Shown here in pieces: positions 33,801-44,838 of a DNA stretch of 64,000 nt. The stretch is from NCBI GenBank assembly GCA_950295325.1, contig OX485804.1, positions 29,886,001 through 29,950,000 of the forward strand, written 5' to 3'. The first letter of the stretch is position 1. The number at the start of each line of letters is the position of its first letter. The position numbers and the translations under genes are program-made. The notes beneath the pieces were generated by a model, which saw nothing but the letters and a program-made list of their open reading frames with translations, searched no databases and was not told the origin of the DNA. Origin of the DNA: Polytrichum commune (lineage: Eukaryota; Streptophyta; Polytrichopsida; Polytrichales; Polytrichaceae).

Positions 33801-36800
33801 TTGATCATAGCGCCGATATGCTATTTCAACATGTATCTACAAGATATTCAACCCAAACCCATACATTGAGTGTGCATTGCTACATTTTGTAGCTAACTCG
33901 GTATTTCATGAATTACAATCTACTCAAAATTATGAACCCCTCTACTTACAAGTATGCACTACACCACCCTGGAAACCACCCATGCAAAGTGTGAGTAACT
34001 ACAAGCATATGAGCCCTAGGCAATCGTCATGCGTCATTGGAAACTTGGCCTTCGTCATTGAAATATCTACAAATCTATCACGGTTGTAGATTTGCAATGT
34101 TATTTCACCGACGTAGGACAACCTCTTCAACTCAATTGCTGGTAGTGAGTTTTCCTTGGCGAGGAAATGGGTTTTACATGCATGAAGTGCCCAGAAGCAC
34201 ATGAATCTCATTTTTATATTTTTGGTTTGTTATTTTGTTCTATTCTTGTTTTACTCAAGACTATGCCGCCCATCAGGGCCACATGCAACCAATTCATGTG
34301 GTGGCATTGGAGTAGCGTTGTACCCTGCCTCTTTCTTTGGTTGATTCAAGCTGTTGTAAACCCCCCAAAGTTTTGGTTAGTTTCAGCCATTCTCCTTTTA
34401 TCTTCCCGCTCTCCAGACCCTGCAATTGAGGAGCAATTTCAAAGGGACGACTCAATGGTCCAAGATCGGTCGATATCTCAGATTTTCAATAAGTTTTGTT
34501 AGTTCTCATATCACCAAGGCGCATGGTTGTTATGAAAAGTATAAATGTTATACTGTGTGCAGTTGACAATAATCTATTGTATTCTGTGTCGTATCAACAT
34601 CCTGTCAATGACATTGATATATTTTTTCCTACCTGTAGGGCGATGTGAGTGCAACCAAGGAGTTGGAATTCTTGAGCAGCCGCTTCGTCTATGACATAAA
34701 CTACCACTTTTTGTTCATTTGGGTCTTCAACCTCTAGCTCAAAAAACTCATTCCAGATAGGATTCAGCTGCTTAACCTGACCCAGGCCGGTGCGGAAAAA
34801 TAGTCAGATTTGATTATGTCAGCATTAATGGCATTGACATTCACTGGAGTACAACACTGGATGAATTTACTCCAAACAATTGTACAGCAACCGGGAGGTT
34901 CTCAGAGATTCATACATATTAATTTGTTGCATGTATCTCCTTAAACAGGTTGATGAAGTATGTTTTGGAGTCCAGCATATACAGTGGGCACTTGAAAGAG
35001 AAACCTATGAGTATTTGCCCAAGTACTCTAAACGATTGAATTCGGTTCCAATGACTTGAATACGAAAGCAAGAAAACTTTCAAGAACATGTGAAGGGGGT
35101 TCGTAAGTCCATGTGCTCAACAACTATTTTGAGGGTACGGCGTTTTAAAGCACAGTTTGGTCTTGCTACTTCATGCGATTACTTGCTCTCATACGAAATT
35201 ATCGTTGTGTCTGATTACATGATTTCAAGAAATTTTTTGCAACTACTTGATTGTGAATATTTTCTTCCTTAAGAACGGGATGTAGGGAAGTGAACTCCAG
35301 AGATAGGAAGGCAAATGTGAACGATGAATGTGCATTATGTTACGAAGAAATATTTATCCAAAGTGGCAAACATTTTCCTCGTCCCATATTAGAGTTATTC
35401 TTAAGTTCAATGGAACTTTTGGTCGGGAGTTGGTCGTTTGGCGTAAAATACTTTCCAATGTTCGGTAAGGTCTTGGGTGCATGCTTGGAGTTGGAGTGGA
35501 CGTTTTAACCAAAAAAACACTTATTACAATCGGTTCATTGACGGTTAAACTTATTTTCTGCATGTCCAGAGGTAATATAAAGAGTTTGGCCGTCAGTGAA
35601 CTAATTTAGAATGATCATTCAAACCTCCACACCGACTCCAAGCATGCATTCAGAAGTCACCAAACATGGAAAGTATTGTATGAAAACAACCAACTCCTCA
35701 CCCAAACTCTCAGACTAATCCAATCAAAGAATAGCTCTATTAAATGTATAGGTCTTGAAGTACAGCAATACAAAAGAATCCGACCTCTAATTCTGCATCG
35801 TTGGAATGACTTGAACAAACTGAACAAGATGATTTTGTGGAACTGCGACCACATTTCTCAGCAGAAGAAACACGAGGGATGGACAAATACTTTCGCTTAC
35901 TATGGTCGTGCTCCTTCGCATAAGCCCTGGCACTGGGTGGATGAACAAGAGAGCAAAAGCATCTGGTGCTCGGAGCGCGTTGTTGCGCCGCAAATCTCTC
36001 CCTTGCGCCAACCGGATGTCCACAACACCCACGGCCGGCTCCTGTGGAAACCCCAGCTTGAAATCCACCGCGTTTCTTCTTGGACAAAGGTGACGCTGCA
36101 TTCTTTTCCCCGACAATCCGATACGATGAGTTCCAATGCCACTAACAAATTCCCACCACGGGAAGGAAGGGACGGGGGGACCGGAGTTCCACTAGAAAAC
36201 GCGGCGAGACAAAAGATGGGGTTTCGAACTAAAATCTATCAAAGTTTAAGAAAAAATTGAGGGTATTGTAAAATAGAATATGCATATTTCAAGAATATAC
36301 ATCATGTATGCATAATATTGGTAGAATATCTCATGAATGTCTCTTTGTCTCAAACTGGTTCATGCCTCCATAAGGGAGCACATGTTAGAAGAATTCTAGT
36401 ATAGAAGCTACCGTGGATTGAGATGCCCGACCTCATGTGTGTGTTTGTACAAATTTGATGAGTGTGTGAAATCTCAATAAAAACACCTCTTTTTGCATCA
36501 TGAACATGTTCACTTCAACCAATTTAAAAAAGAAAGAAAAAGGAACAAGCTTGCTACAATTGAGCGAGACGTACTTTGTATAGTCACCATCCACTGGGTC
36601 ACGGATCACAGGGATGACTACGCGCATTGGCCAACACAAAGAGTCAATGACTGCCACCCGTATCATGTCCTGCCATCCCATCAGAAAACACTTGCACTTA
36701 TTGCACTCTACACTTGCGTGGCATCGTCACCATGTGCAATTAGTGGTGTGAAATTAGGTCTCGACCTTCCACATGCACTTGCTTGTTGTATTTCTTGTTG

Positions 36801-39800
36801 TATTCTTGATAATAGCGAAATCGGAATCTATTCAAAGTACCTGAAGTTTCGTGGCCAATCCAGATAAGCCGGGAATGGCAGCAAGCTCCTCACCAATGAA
36901 CTTTAAAGTGAAGTCAAATCTTTTCTGTGATCATCGGAATAAAACAATGGCCCGAGGAGGTTATACTAACGTTCCACTAGAAAATGCGGTGCAATAAAGA
37001 TAAAATCAAATAAAAGTGTGGATTAGAAATTAATTTTAAGAACATACTATTTATATTCTAAAAATATTCATCAATAAATATTCCCATGAGTATGTGCATC
37101 ACTTCATTAGCCCCTTGAAAATAGCCCCTTTAACTATACCCCTGAAATGAACAATGCACGACATTACAATTCTCGCAATGTTGAGCAACAAAGATGATTA
37201 CATAGAACGCTTGCGATCGATAGAACCCAATGATCAAACAAATGAAAGCTTGCTAGTTGAATTCGATATCATTCTATCCTTGATATTGATTTGAATGCAT
37301 AACATTATTCAGATCCATAACAATGTTCTGTGGGACTAACAGTATTCTGCAGAATATTCCCCACGTTCAGACCGAATGTGAGGAATATTCTGTAGAATAC
37401 TGTCAGTCCCATAGAACATTGATATGAATCTGAATAATGTTATGTGGATTGCTAATGTTGAGGAATCGAGGACTCACTTTCTTTCGAATTGAGTATGTGA
37501 AAGCTCCAAAACAGGGCAATTCATCAACAAGTGGCTTCACAAGTATTCGAAGCACAAGTGACATTTTGACGTCCTTGACCTACAGAAACATGTCAGAAGC
37601 ACGCATTTAGAAAAGTGATTAGAGAACTATACATTGCCACATCTTGTTTCGTCTTAGGGGCCACTTTACACACGGACCATGAGTGTGACCATGAAAGCCT
37701 AAGGGCCCTTGAAAATCATCCAAAGGCCGGACCGTGGGGAATAGAATTTTAGTTTTGCTGGGTATAAAGTGAAAGTGGACCATGTTGAGGGATCACGACA
37801 TATGTTTAGGTCTAGATCCTCATCATGGCAATATAATAATTCTAAGTGTCAAATGGCAATTTAATTGATTGCAACAACTTTTAATTTTCTGGTAGACCCA
37901 CCTCTTTTTGATGGGCCTAATGCCATATCGAGTAGACTATGACACATGATTCACTGTATGCCATGTAGGACGCTATGTAGATTTGTCATCCATTTAAATT
38001 TCTTTGGTCTTCCAAGTCCTAGGGGTGGATTCTTAGTTGGAAATCTAAATGATGTGCGTGGTTGACTATGAAAAAAACACGAAGTATATACAAAAAAATT
38101 ATAGATTATAAAAATGTATATGTATTCACGGTAGGCTAGAAACAAAATTGTGTATTTATACTAAGCTTTTCAATCTAATGTGATAAACACCTCCACTACA
38201 TATACAAAATACAAATCATGAAATAAATAGGTCTTTGTTACATATACAATCTACTTTCACTTTCCTATGAGGAAGTCATGAAACATTTCTCATCCATAAG
38301 ATATAACTCATAAAAAATTGACTCAAAACACATGACATTGAAGCTAAGGCAATATTTATAATAATAAATAAAAACATAAATTGGATGAATCTAGGACATT
38401 TATTCTCAATTCTTTCTCTAAACCTTAGGCCCTCTTTTGTACATCCACCTGTTCTTTGAAAATCTTAGTAGACTTTTTACATGTACACACCAGAGATAAA
38501 ACAATACTCCTCCCTTATGTATATTATGCACGCTAATGCCTCTTTCTACACTCACATTAGTTCCTGAGTGGCATCAAGAGTCCACCCCCCCGGGCCTTAG
38601 GTCTTAAAAGTCTAGTGTAAAGTGAACATGGACCATTGCCGGCTTCTTGACCAATCATATAAGTTGTATATCATGGGTTAAGGGCTCTCAAACTCTAGTG
38701 TAATGTGGCCCTCATAAATCATATTAGGTTAGTGAGCAATGAGAGTCCCAAAAGGCGTAATGCCTTAGAATTGAGAGGATGTTGCAGCAATTTGATGACA
38801 AGAAAAAAATGCTAAATCTTCGGAGCCACTTACACTTAGCCTAAGGTGGCTAAAACCCAAGACCTTAACCCAAACCAGATGTGAAGTTGAAGGTTAATCT
38901 GCCTTAGGCTAGAATAGTGCTCAGATGGGCGATCTTCATTGCACTTGATTTTTGGTCCACCCAGAGAGAAAAAAGAGAAAAACTTCGGTCTCGGAGGAGA
39001 CCGACGTGAATTAAGTGTCTGTTCGATCCACCCCCAATCCGATGCCCACAGGACAAAGGTATGGAAGTAAAGATCTACTCCCCTCTTTCGAGAGTAGAAT
39101 GGTCCACCCAATCATAATGAGGGGTTATCTGGGTGACCTGAATATTTTGAACCAACCATGTGGGAATACATGTGCTTGCCCTTGGGGGAGATAGGTGCAT
39201 GCCAACTTTGTCCATGCCCAATTACGTGTCCACCTTTGAAAAGAGGCAACAATCTTTTGGAGGTGACCTTAATCTTTTGGATCTAAGGGTGACTTTCAAT
39301 TTAGGTAGGTCTCCCATCATATTCTTGATAATAATGGGTTGGAGGTGTTTTCATGTAGATAAACAAAAGCAAGCAACCAACCACATTATGGTGGCATACT
39401 AGAAATGTGGGGGGCCGTGGCCTTGCGGCTGCTAGACTTCCATGCGTCCACTAAACACTTGAGATAGCAATAGTTGGTTGACACATATGAACATTAAACA
39501 CTTGAAGTGGAGATAGTTGGTTGGCACATACATACACCACTCCATCATATTCCATCTACATTTGTTTTTCTTTGCACTAAAATTTGGTGGGCGATTGGCC
39601 TACATGGAAACACACCCTAATTCTTGTGATCCCTATTTCGGGATTGCATGTAGAGTTCTACCAACTTGAAGATGAAGTGACACCATAATTCACGTTGGTG
39701 GCTACTTTTAAGTCATCTTTCTTTCTTTCTCTCTTCCCCTAAGCCTCCTTCTTTGAGTAAAATTTTAGACTAGCTCAAGTAAAAGGAATTACATTTGCGC

Positions 39801-42800
39801 AAACGTAGGCAAGGAGCCAACCTCTGCAGGAAGAGAAATACCCATTGGAAGGCCAACCGATAAGATGCAGCTACAATTCCCCTCCCATTGAGTCTCCGTC
39901 TCCAATGTAATCTCGCCCTCCATTGTTTCCAACAAACGCACTCCTATCACTCCCAATATACCCAAGTTTGTTTGGTACATCCACAGTATAATGAGCCACA
40001 AAAACTGTAACCAATGCTAAATACTTGTTTAATTGATTCGATTTTGCGATAAATATGGGTTCATAAGGCCATCTAAATCGATAATACTTTCAATCACATG
40101 TTTATCTATCATGTGCTAAAACTTGAATGCACTTGTTGAGTTTGAACATTGGACTTTGAAGCTCTTCCCAAAGTTAACCTAATATTTCCATCACATAGCA
40201 TTTAAATATTGGAACGATCACAACACTACATCTTCAATTCAATCGGACTTTTGATCGGGAGTTGGTCGGTTCGCATACACTTCTTTTCCATGTCTACTGA
40301 GTTTTTGATGCAGGCTTGAAGTTGGAGTGGAAGTTTGAACAGAAAACAATCTATATCGGTCGATTCAGAAGGGTGTCAAACTCATTTTAGCACCTCTTGC
40401 CATGCCAAAAGCCCCATTGAATTGAAGGATAATTCCAGTGTCTTCGAGGTCTAGATTGATGTGGGGATGCAAACCTTTAATCTCTGGGGCCACAGTCCCG
40501 AGCGTGAGCTTCACGAAATTGACAGAGGTGGCTATGTTAGGTTTGTAGAAGTCAAGATAAGGTTCCCATGATTCCATGAGACTTATGGAATACGCCTGCT
40601 TCCAAGACAACGCCACACATAATTATACGATTGACATTTACAACTCCCACTCATGAACTCCTGCAAAAAACAAATTAAAACAAACTTCACACATGTTGGA
40701 AATTGGTTTTTTGTTTAGTTGATTTGTGCACGAGATCTGTGATGTGGAGGGTAGCCACCTGCTGATTTGAAGTCCGTTCATAATTACCTCATTGAAGAAG
40801 GGCCAAATCTTCTTCAGGCACTGGTTGAGCCACGTTACCTGCCGAATGTTACACACACAATCCATGTCCATTAACAACTGAAGTGGATGAGGTTAAGTAT
40901 ATATGAAACTCCTACACTGGCTGATCAGCTCATAGACTATTCTCCATATGAGAGTTATCCTTTGGATTTAATGGGACTTTTGGTCTGGAGTTGGTTGCTT
41001 TGCATACAACAACCTTCCATGTTGGGTAAGTTTTTGGTGCATGCTTGGAGATGGTGTGGAGGTTTGAATAAGGAACATTTTATATTGGCGTGCTGCAATG
41101 TGTTTAAAATGAGTTTGGCACTCAATGAACTGAAATAGATTGCTCTTCATTCAAATCAATGTTGGGAGAGATTTTTGGGCATAATCGGTTGAGATCCTAG
41201 TGTTTCCAAAACCACCCAGTTGCATGTCGACATCTTTCGGTTTTGCTTCATTAAGTTGAGGAATATTCTGTGACTTCCTCTAAATGGACCAGTGATGTTC
41301 CTGAAGTCTTGAATTTGAGCCGGTTATTTCTCAAACTCAAGTGGCTCATCTGTCACTAGCGGTCGGTTCTCCCTGTTCATTGATTCAAATTCTAACATTG
41401 CCGAGGTCCAAGCATGCATCGCGAGAGGAAAGAAATTGATGACGTTGTATGCAAAATGGTTTCTCATAGGGAACGAATTCCCGACGAAAAGTCCCATTGA
41501 GTTAATGGGTGATTTGAAACAATGCAGGCTGTTGTGATCACTAGGTCGAACATGGTCATGTGGTTGAACATATGGGAGCACCAAATCAATCACCTTCTCA
41601 AGTTCAGGAAACACGAGCCAATTTGGGTACAAGTCTTTGGGAAGCAATTTGTGAACGTTGTCGACGGTCATGGAGGACATGGCAGCAACGCAAACGGCCT
41701 GTGAACAATTCACGCCAGAAATACACTCCGTTTCAAGATGGAACTGGACAGATGGAATTTGCATGATTCAAACTTTCGGATGTTCATGCGTGTACTGATG
41801 AGAAGTCATTGGTTTAATTTTGAGCACGTTGTGGATGCCATGAATACACCTGGAAAGCAAGCAACAACTCATGTTGTTATCGTCCAATATGGACGACAAT
41901 CAATTGTTTTTTTTGGGTCTTTGGGGTAGCTAGGGACTAATCCAAAGTGCAAATTACAGGACTCATGAATCTCAAGTATGACTATGAGGACTCCGAAATC
42001 TGAACAGACTATTATAAATGAGTCGATGTGTGGGCTGCGTATGTTTTCATGTATGACTTGAGATGCATTGTTAGCACGCCGACATATCTTGAGATGCATT
42101 GTTAGTGCAACGACTCTGAATTTGAACATGTAATTTATACATGAATGTGTGTGTGCTTCATATATTCTCATGTATATCTCCCGCACCATGATGGTCATGT
42201 GCATGATACTTCAAAATTCAGCAGCGAACAAGAGTTCACAATTGAAGCTAGGACAAAACAAGGTCCTATGTAAATCTAGACTTAAACACGACTTTTGGAC
42301 ATAAAGAAACTATATACATGCGCTTCTCTCGGCAGATCTTATGATAGAAATGTTAGAAACTAGTCTTAGATGTAGACTATGTCACATATTATAGATATGT
42401 TTTGATCGCATGCACATTGTGTTGTTTGTGAAAAACACACATCCCTATCGATTTTGACCACATTCCTTCTCAAAGTATGTATAATTAGGGTTTTCATCAT
42501 ATTCTTCTGGTTTTCTCCTCCAAATAATCTATTCTGTCTCGACGACGACCACAATGGAAAAATGAAATGCATTGTCAATTAGGGTGCGGAGAATAAGTAC
42601 GAAGTATTTGTGGAACAACCTTCCGTTGGCGCGCTAGGGATCGGTGCTCCATGTATTGAGAAAACCACATGCTCAATCCTATCCCCGCAATAAAACCAGG
42701 AGCCAACGCCAAGAAAAATGCACCAGACGAGCACCCGCTCAAGAATGTGGCCACTGGACCCATGCTGTGCAAGTATGTGGCATCGGAGCCGAAATTGGGA

Positions 42801-42946
42801 CCGGGCAACACAATTTGAAGCGTTCCAACTACCAGGTCCACAAGAATCCCTAATGTGTACCGGGGCCAGAGGTTGAAGATCGTGTTTATCGCTACGCCTA
42901 CTTGCTCCAACACTCTCTCTCCGAGCACCGCCTTCAAACTCTCCAT
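30825..42946 (-). CDS. Plant synaptotagmin (SYT4/5-type, SMP + two C2 domains)
   Basis: Plant synaptotagmins tether the ER to the plasma membrane and move lipids. Exons (- strand): 42946-42620, 41698-41594, 40838-40788, 40595-40475, 39943-39822, 37579-37478, 36924-36841, 36669-36575, 36078-35901, 34776-34633, 34419-34324, ~32949-32773, 32257-32144, 30956-30825. With these the protein is 615 residues. The start of exon 12 is uncertain: 32932 is the stronger acceptor, but only 32949 keeps phase, and a small extra exon between 34.3 and 33.0 kb is possible. Residues 31-48 and 77-95 are hydrophobic and precede the basic HRSLARQRK. The SMP domain (~145-330) has VTWLNQCLKKIWPFFNE, KLTLGTVAPEIKGVRLL and LVKPLVDELPCFGAF. 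C2A (~340-440) has VKQLNPIWNEFFELEVED. C2B (~485-610) has SDFNGKADPYV, LNPIWNESFHF and VWDKDTFGK, keeping the Ca-binding Asp residues. The last exon ends LHLQLKWSPLS. The introns hold many repeats. Confidence 0.9.
31000..32143 (-). other. Last intron of the synaptotagmin gene
   Basis: About 1.2 kb (30957-32143) between the exons for C2B and the C-terminal exon. It is AT-rich. Short frames on both strands have no motif, and no second gene or clear repeat is seen inside. Confidence 0.5.
35395..35570 (+). repeat. Family B intronic repeat, copy 1
   Basis: Contains GGAACTTTTGGTCGGGAGTT, then GGTCGTTTGGCG, CCAATGTTCGGTAAG and GGTGCATGCTTGGAGTTGG. Matching wording occurs at 40225-40390, 40960-41140 and 53101-53181, and inverted at 35600-35720, 41385-41530 and 53243-53323. 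Confidence 0.7.
35600..35720 (-). repeat. Family B intronic repeat, copy 2 (inverted)
   Basis: CAAACCTCCACACCGACTCC, AAGCATGCATTC, CCAAACATGGAAAGTATTGT and CAACCAACTCC are the reverse complement of the family B wording. Copies 1 and 2 form an inverted pair in the same intron (35900-34777). Confidence 0.65.
37298..37444. repeat. 63-bp-arm hairpin in synaptotagmin intron
   Basis: The left arm (37298-37360) starts CATAACATTATTCAGAT and ends AGAATATTCC. The right arm (37382-37444) is its reverse complement with about five mismatches, and the loop is 21 nt. It lies in the intron between the synaptotagmin exons at 37579-37478 and 36924-36841. It may be a short foldback MITE or a microRNA-like precursor. 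No coding function. Confidence 0.9.
38981..39025 (+). repeat. Short conserved hairpin motif, copy 2
   Basis: AACTTCGGTCTCGGAGGAGA, then CCGACGTGAATTAAGTGTCT and GTTCG match 26751-26799 closely. The copy is within a long synaptotagmin intron (39821-37580). Confidence 0.55.
40225..40390 (+). repeat. Family B intronic repeat, copy 3
   Basis: CAATCGGACTTTTGATCGGG, AGTTGGTCGGTTCGCATAC, TTTTCCATGTCTACTGAG and GAAGTTGGAGTGGAAGTTTG align with copies 1 and 4. The copy ends with a GTGTCAAACTCATTTTA-type block before the donor side of the exon at 40475-40595. Confidence 0.65.
40960..41140 (+). repeat. Family B intronic repeat, copy 4
   Basis: The fullest copy: TTAATGGGACTTTTGGTCTG, GAGTTGGTTGCTTTGCATAC, CTTCCATGTTGGGTAAGTTT, GGTGCATGCTTGGAGATGG, GGAGGTTTGAATAAGGAAC and AAAATGAGTTTGGCACTCAA. 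It lies in the synaptotagmin intron 41593-40839. Confidence 0.75.
41157..41381. mobile_element. MITE-like element (9-bp-TSD family), intronic copy
   Basis: Inverted ends CAATGTTGGGAGAGA and TCTCCCTGTTCATT enclose sequence related to 25798-26024 in opposite orientation, with TTTTTGGGCATAATCGGTT and TTTCGGTTTTGCTT. It is flanked by CATTCAAAT on the left and GATTCAAAT on the right (8 of 9 matching). It lies in the same synaptotagmin intron as family B copies. Confidence 0.7.
41385..41530 (-). repeat. Family B intronic repeat, copy 5 (inverted)
   Basis: CCAAGCATGCATCGCGAG, GACGTTGTATGCAAAATGGT and CGACGAAAAGTCCCATTGAG are reverse-complement family B wording. It begins only a few bases after the MITE-like element at 41157-41381. 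Confidence 0.6.
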
Positions 42947-44838
42947 CTCGTTCCAAATCCAAACACAAATGCATGTAATCACATAGAAACGGCATTGGGG
43001 CAACCGAAGGTAGGTCCCCAGCTCACAGAAATTTGCAAATGTGATTAAGTCCGCAGTTCACAAATTCTGAAACACCTGAATTCAATCTCGAATTGTGCCA
43101 ATCTAGGTAGTCTTCCACAACTGAAGTCTCTCGTGGTGCAACTGCAAAGAGACCAAAAACAAAATTCAAAAAACAATAACAAAATCATAGAAGATAACAA
43201 CAACAACTGACCAACAAGCACTTTTCTGCGTTGCATATTTCATAACCCACCAAATTGTGTCAATTGTGTGTAGGCAAAATTCTTTGATGCCCTTGATAAA
43301 CAATGAGCATCGTTTGCATTCTTGCCATTGCCAATTATGAATGTGGTTTGACCCAATGTTGGATGGTTACACATGTTGGTGTTGGTTATAGACGATAGGT
43401 ATCCCACACGTGTCAAAATATAAATGAGTAACCATGAGGTATTGAAATTTGGTAATCATCGAATAGGAGACTTCAAATAGAATGCTATAATTGATGAGCT
43501 CTTAAATGTGGAGGTGTAAATGTCAGAAGTAGACACCTCCAATCTCAAAAATCAATGTGGTATTTGATGCGATATTATTAGTTACAATCTAGTAAAAACT
43601 TATTCCAGGAGGATGATTCTTTTTATTCAATGACTCAAATTGAATAGAGAAAATAGTGTAAAATATAGTGCATGATTGGCGATCAAGATGGGAAACCACC
43701 CAATTTCTTGGTCTTATTCATGACGGTGAATATATGAAATATGTTTGTCTAGCAAGGTTCATACCCTGAAGTTATTGGCTTCTTGATAACTTTCACAACT
43801 TACAACTATGATTCGTATAGAAACATGCTAAAATGGACCGAAACCAATTTGAATGTTGAACAAAAATCAAACCTACATATTCTATCTTTTGGTAAGGTAA
43901 CATGTTTTTTTGGAAACCAGTTTTTATATTGTAGACCATGGATGTCATCCATGAACCAAATTAAAATTTTCATTGATCAATGTAACTAACAATTCCAAAA
44001 AGTATGAAGGAGTGCAAACAAAATAAACACACTTCTCTTATCACATTAACAAAACAAATATCTCTCATTTGAACACGAAGATTGGTCAACTCAACCGGTT
44101 TAGGTGTCATGCTTGGGAGGGAGAGGGGGGGGGGGGGGGGGAGAGTCACTAAGGAGGTATTAGAAAAACACGTTGGACAAAATGTATGGTCCCATATAAT
44201 CTTTGGACCTAAAAATCATAAAATGAAGAAAAATATAATAATTTCATTCATTCAATAAAAATTTGAAAATATTATAGGAACTTGCAAATTTCTTATATTA
44301 CCCCCCCCCCCCCCCTCCCAAACACACACGTGTACACACACATTTATTATCCGTAGTATGAACAAAATACATGTAGTGTAACCCCAAGGTGTCATGGAGG
44401 TGGGACATACAAGTGTCAAGCTTGTGGGAACTCACCTTAAACTCATCACAAATGTTGCCAAGTTTCTTTGATGCATCCTCTTGTTTCCAATGCCCCCTCC
44501 TTTCTCTCTTCCTCACCACCCTCTTCTTCTTGTCACGACCTAACTTAATTCCTTCTTCCATTTCCCTTGTTAAAGCATGCATTTGCACCATGACTCACTA
44601 CTCGTATCCTCTCTCCGTTTCTAATTCTTTGTCTCACATGCATGTTTGCACTTCATCAATGTTGATGTTATTGAGTGAGCATATACTTTGAGTTGGGGTT
44701 GTCGAAGCTCAACCAAAATTCTCATAGTCATGAGATGAAATGTAATATTGCATGTTATGCGCCAATTTTGTCACCTTCCAAGCTTCTAGTGTAGGTGTAA
44801 CTTAAGAAGAAGGGGAAATTGCATCGGATATTAGTTTG
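42947..44838. other. Divergent intergenic region (synaptotagmin / SPS)
   Basis: The 1.9 kb between two start codons on opposite strands must hold both promoters. It includes a G17 tract (44125-44141), a C15 tract (44301-44315) and CA-rich sequence after it. I cannot assign TATA boxes with confidence. Short frames here have no motif. Confidence 0.5.

Noticed and set aside
34167-34502. Hydrophobic + strand frame resembling a membrane segment
   Set aside because: Antisense to the synaptotagmin exon 34419-34324, whose sense reading (WLKLTKTLGG, STKERGR) fits the family.
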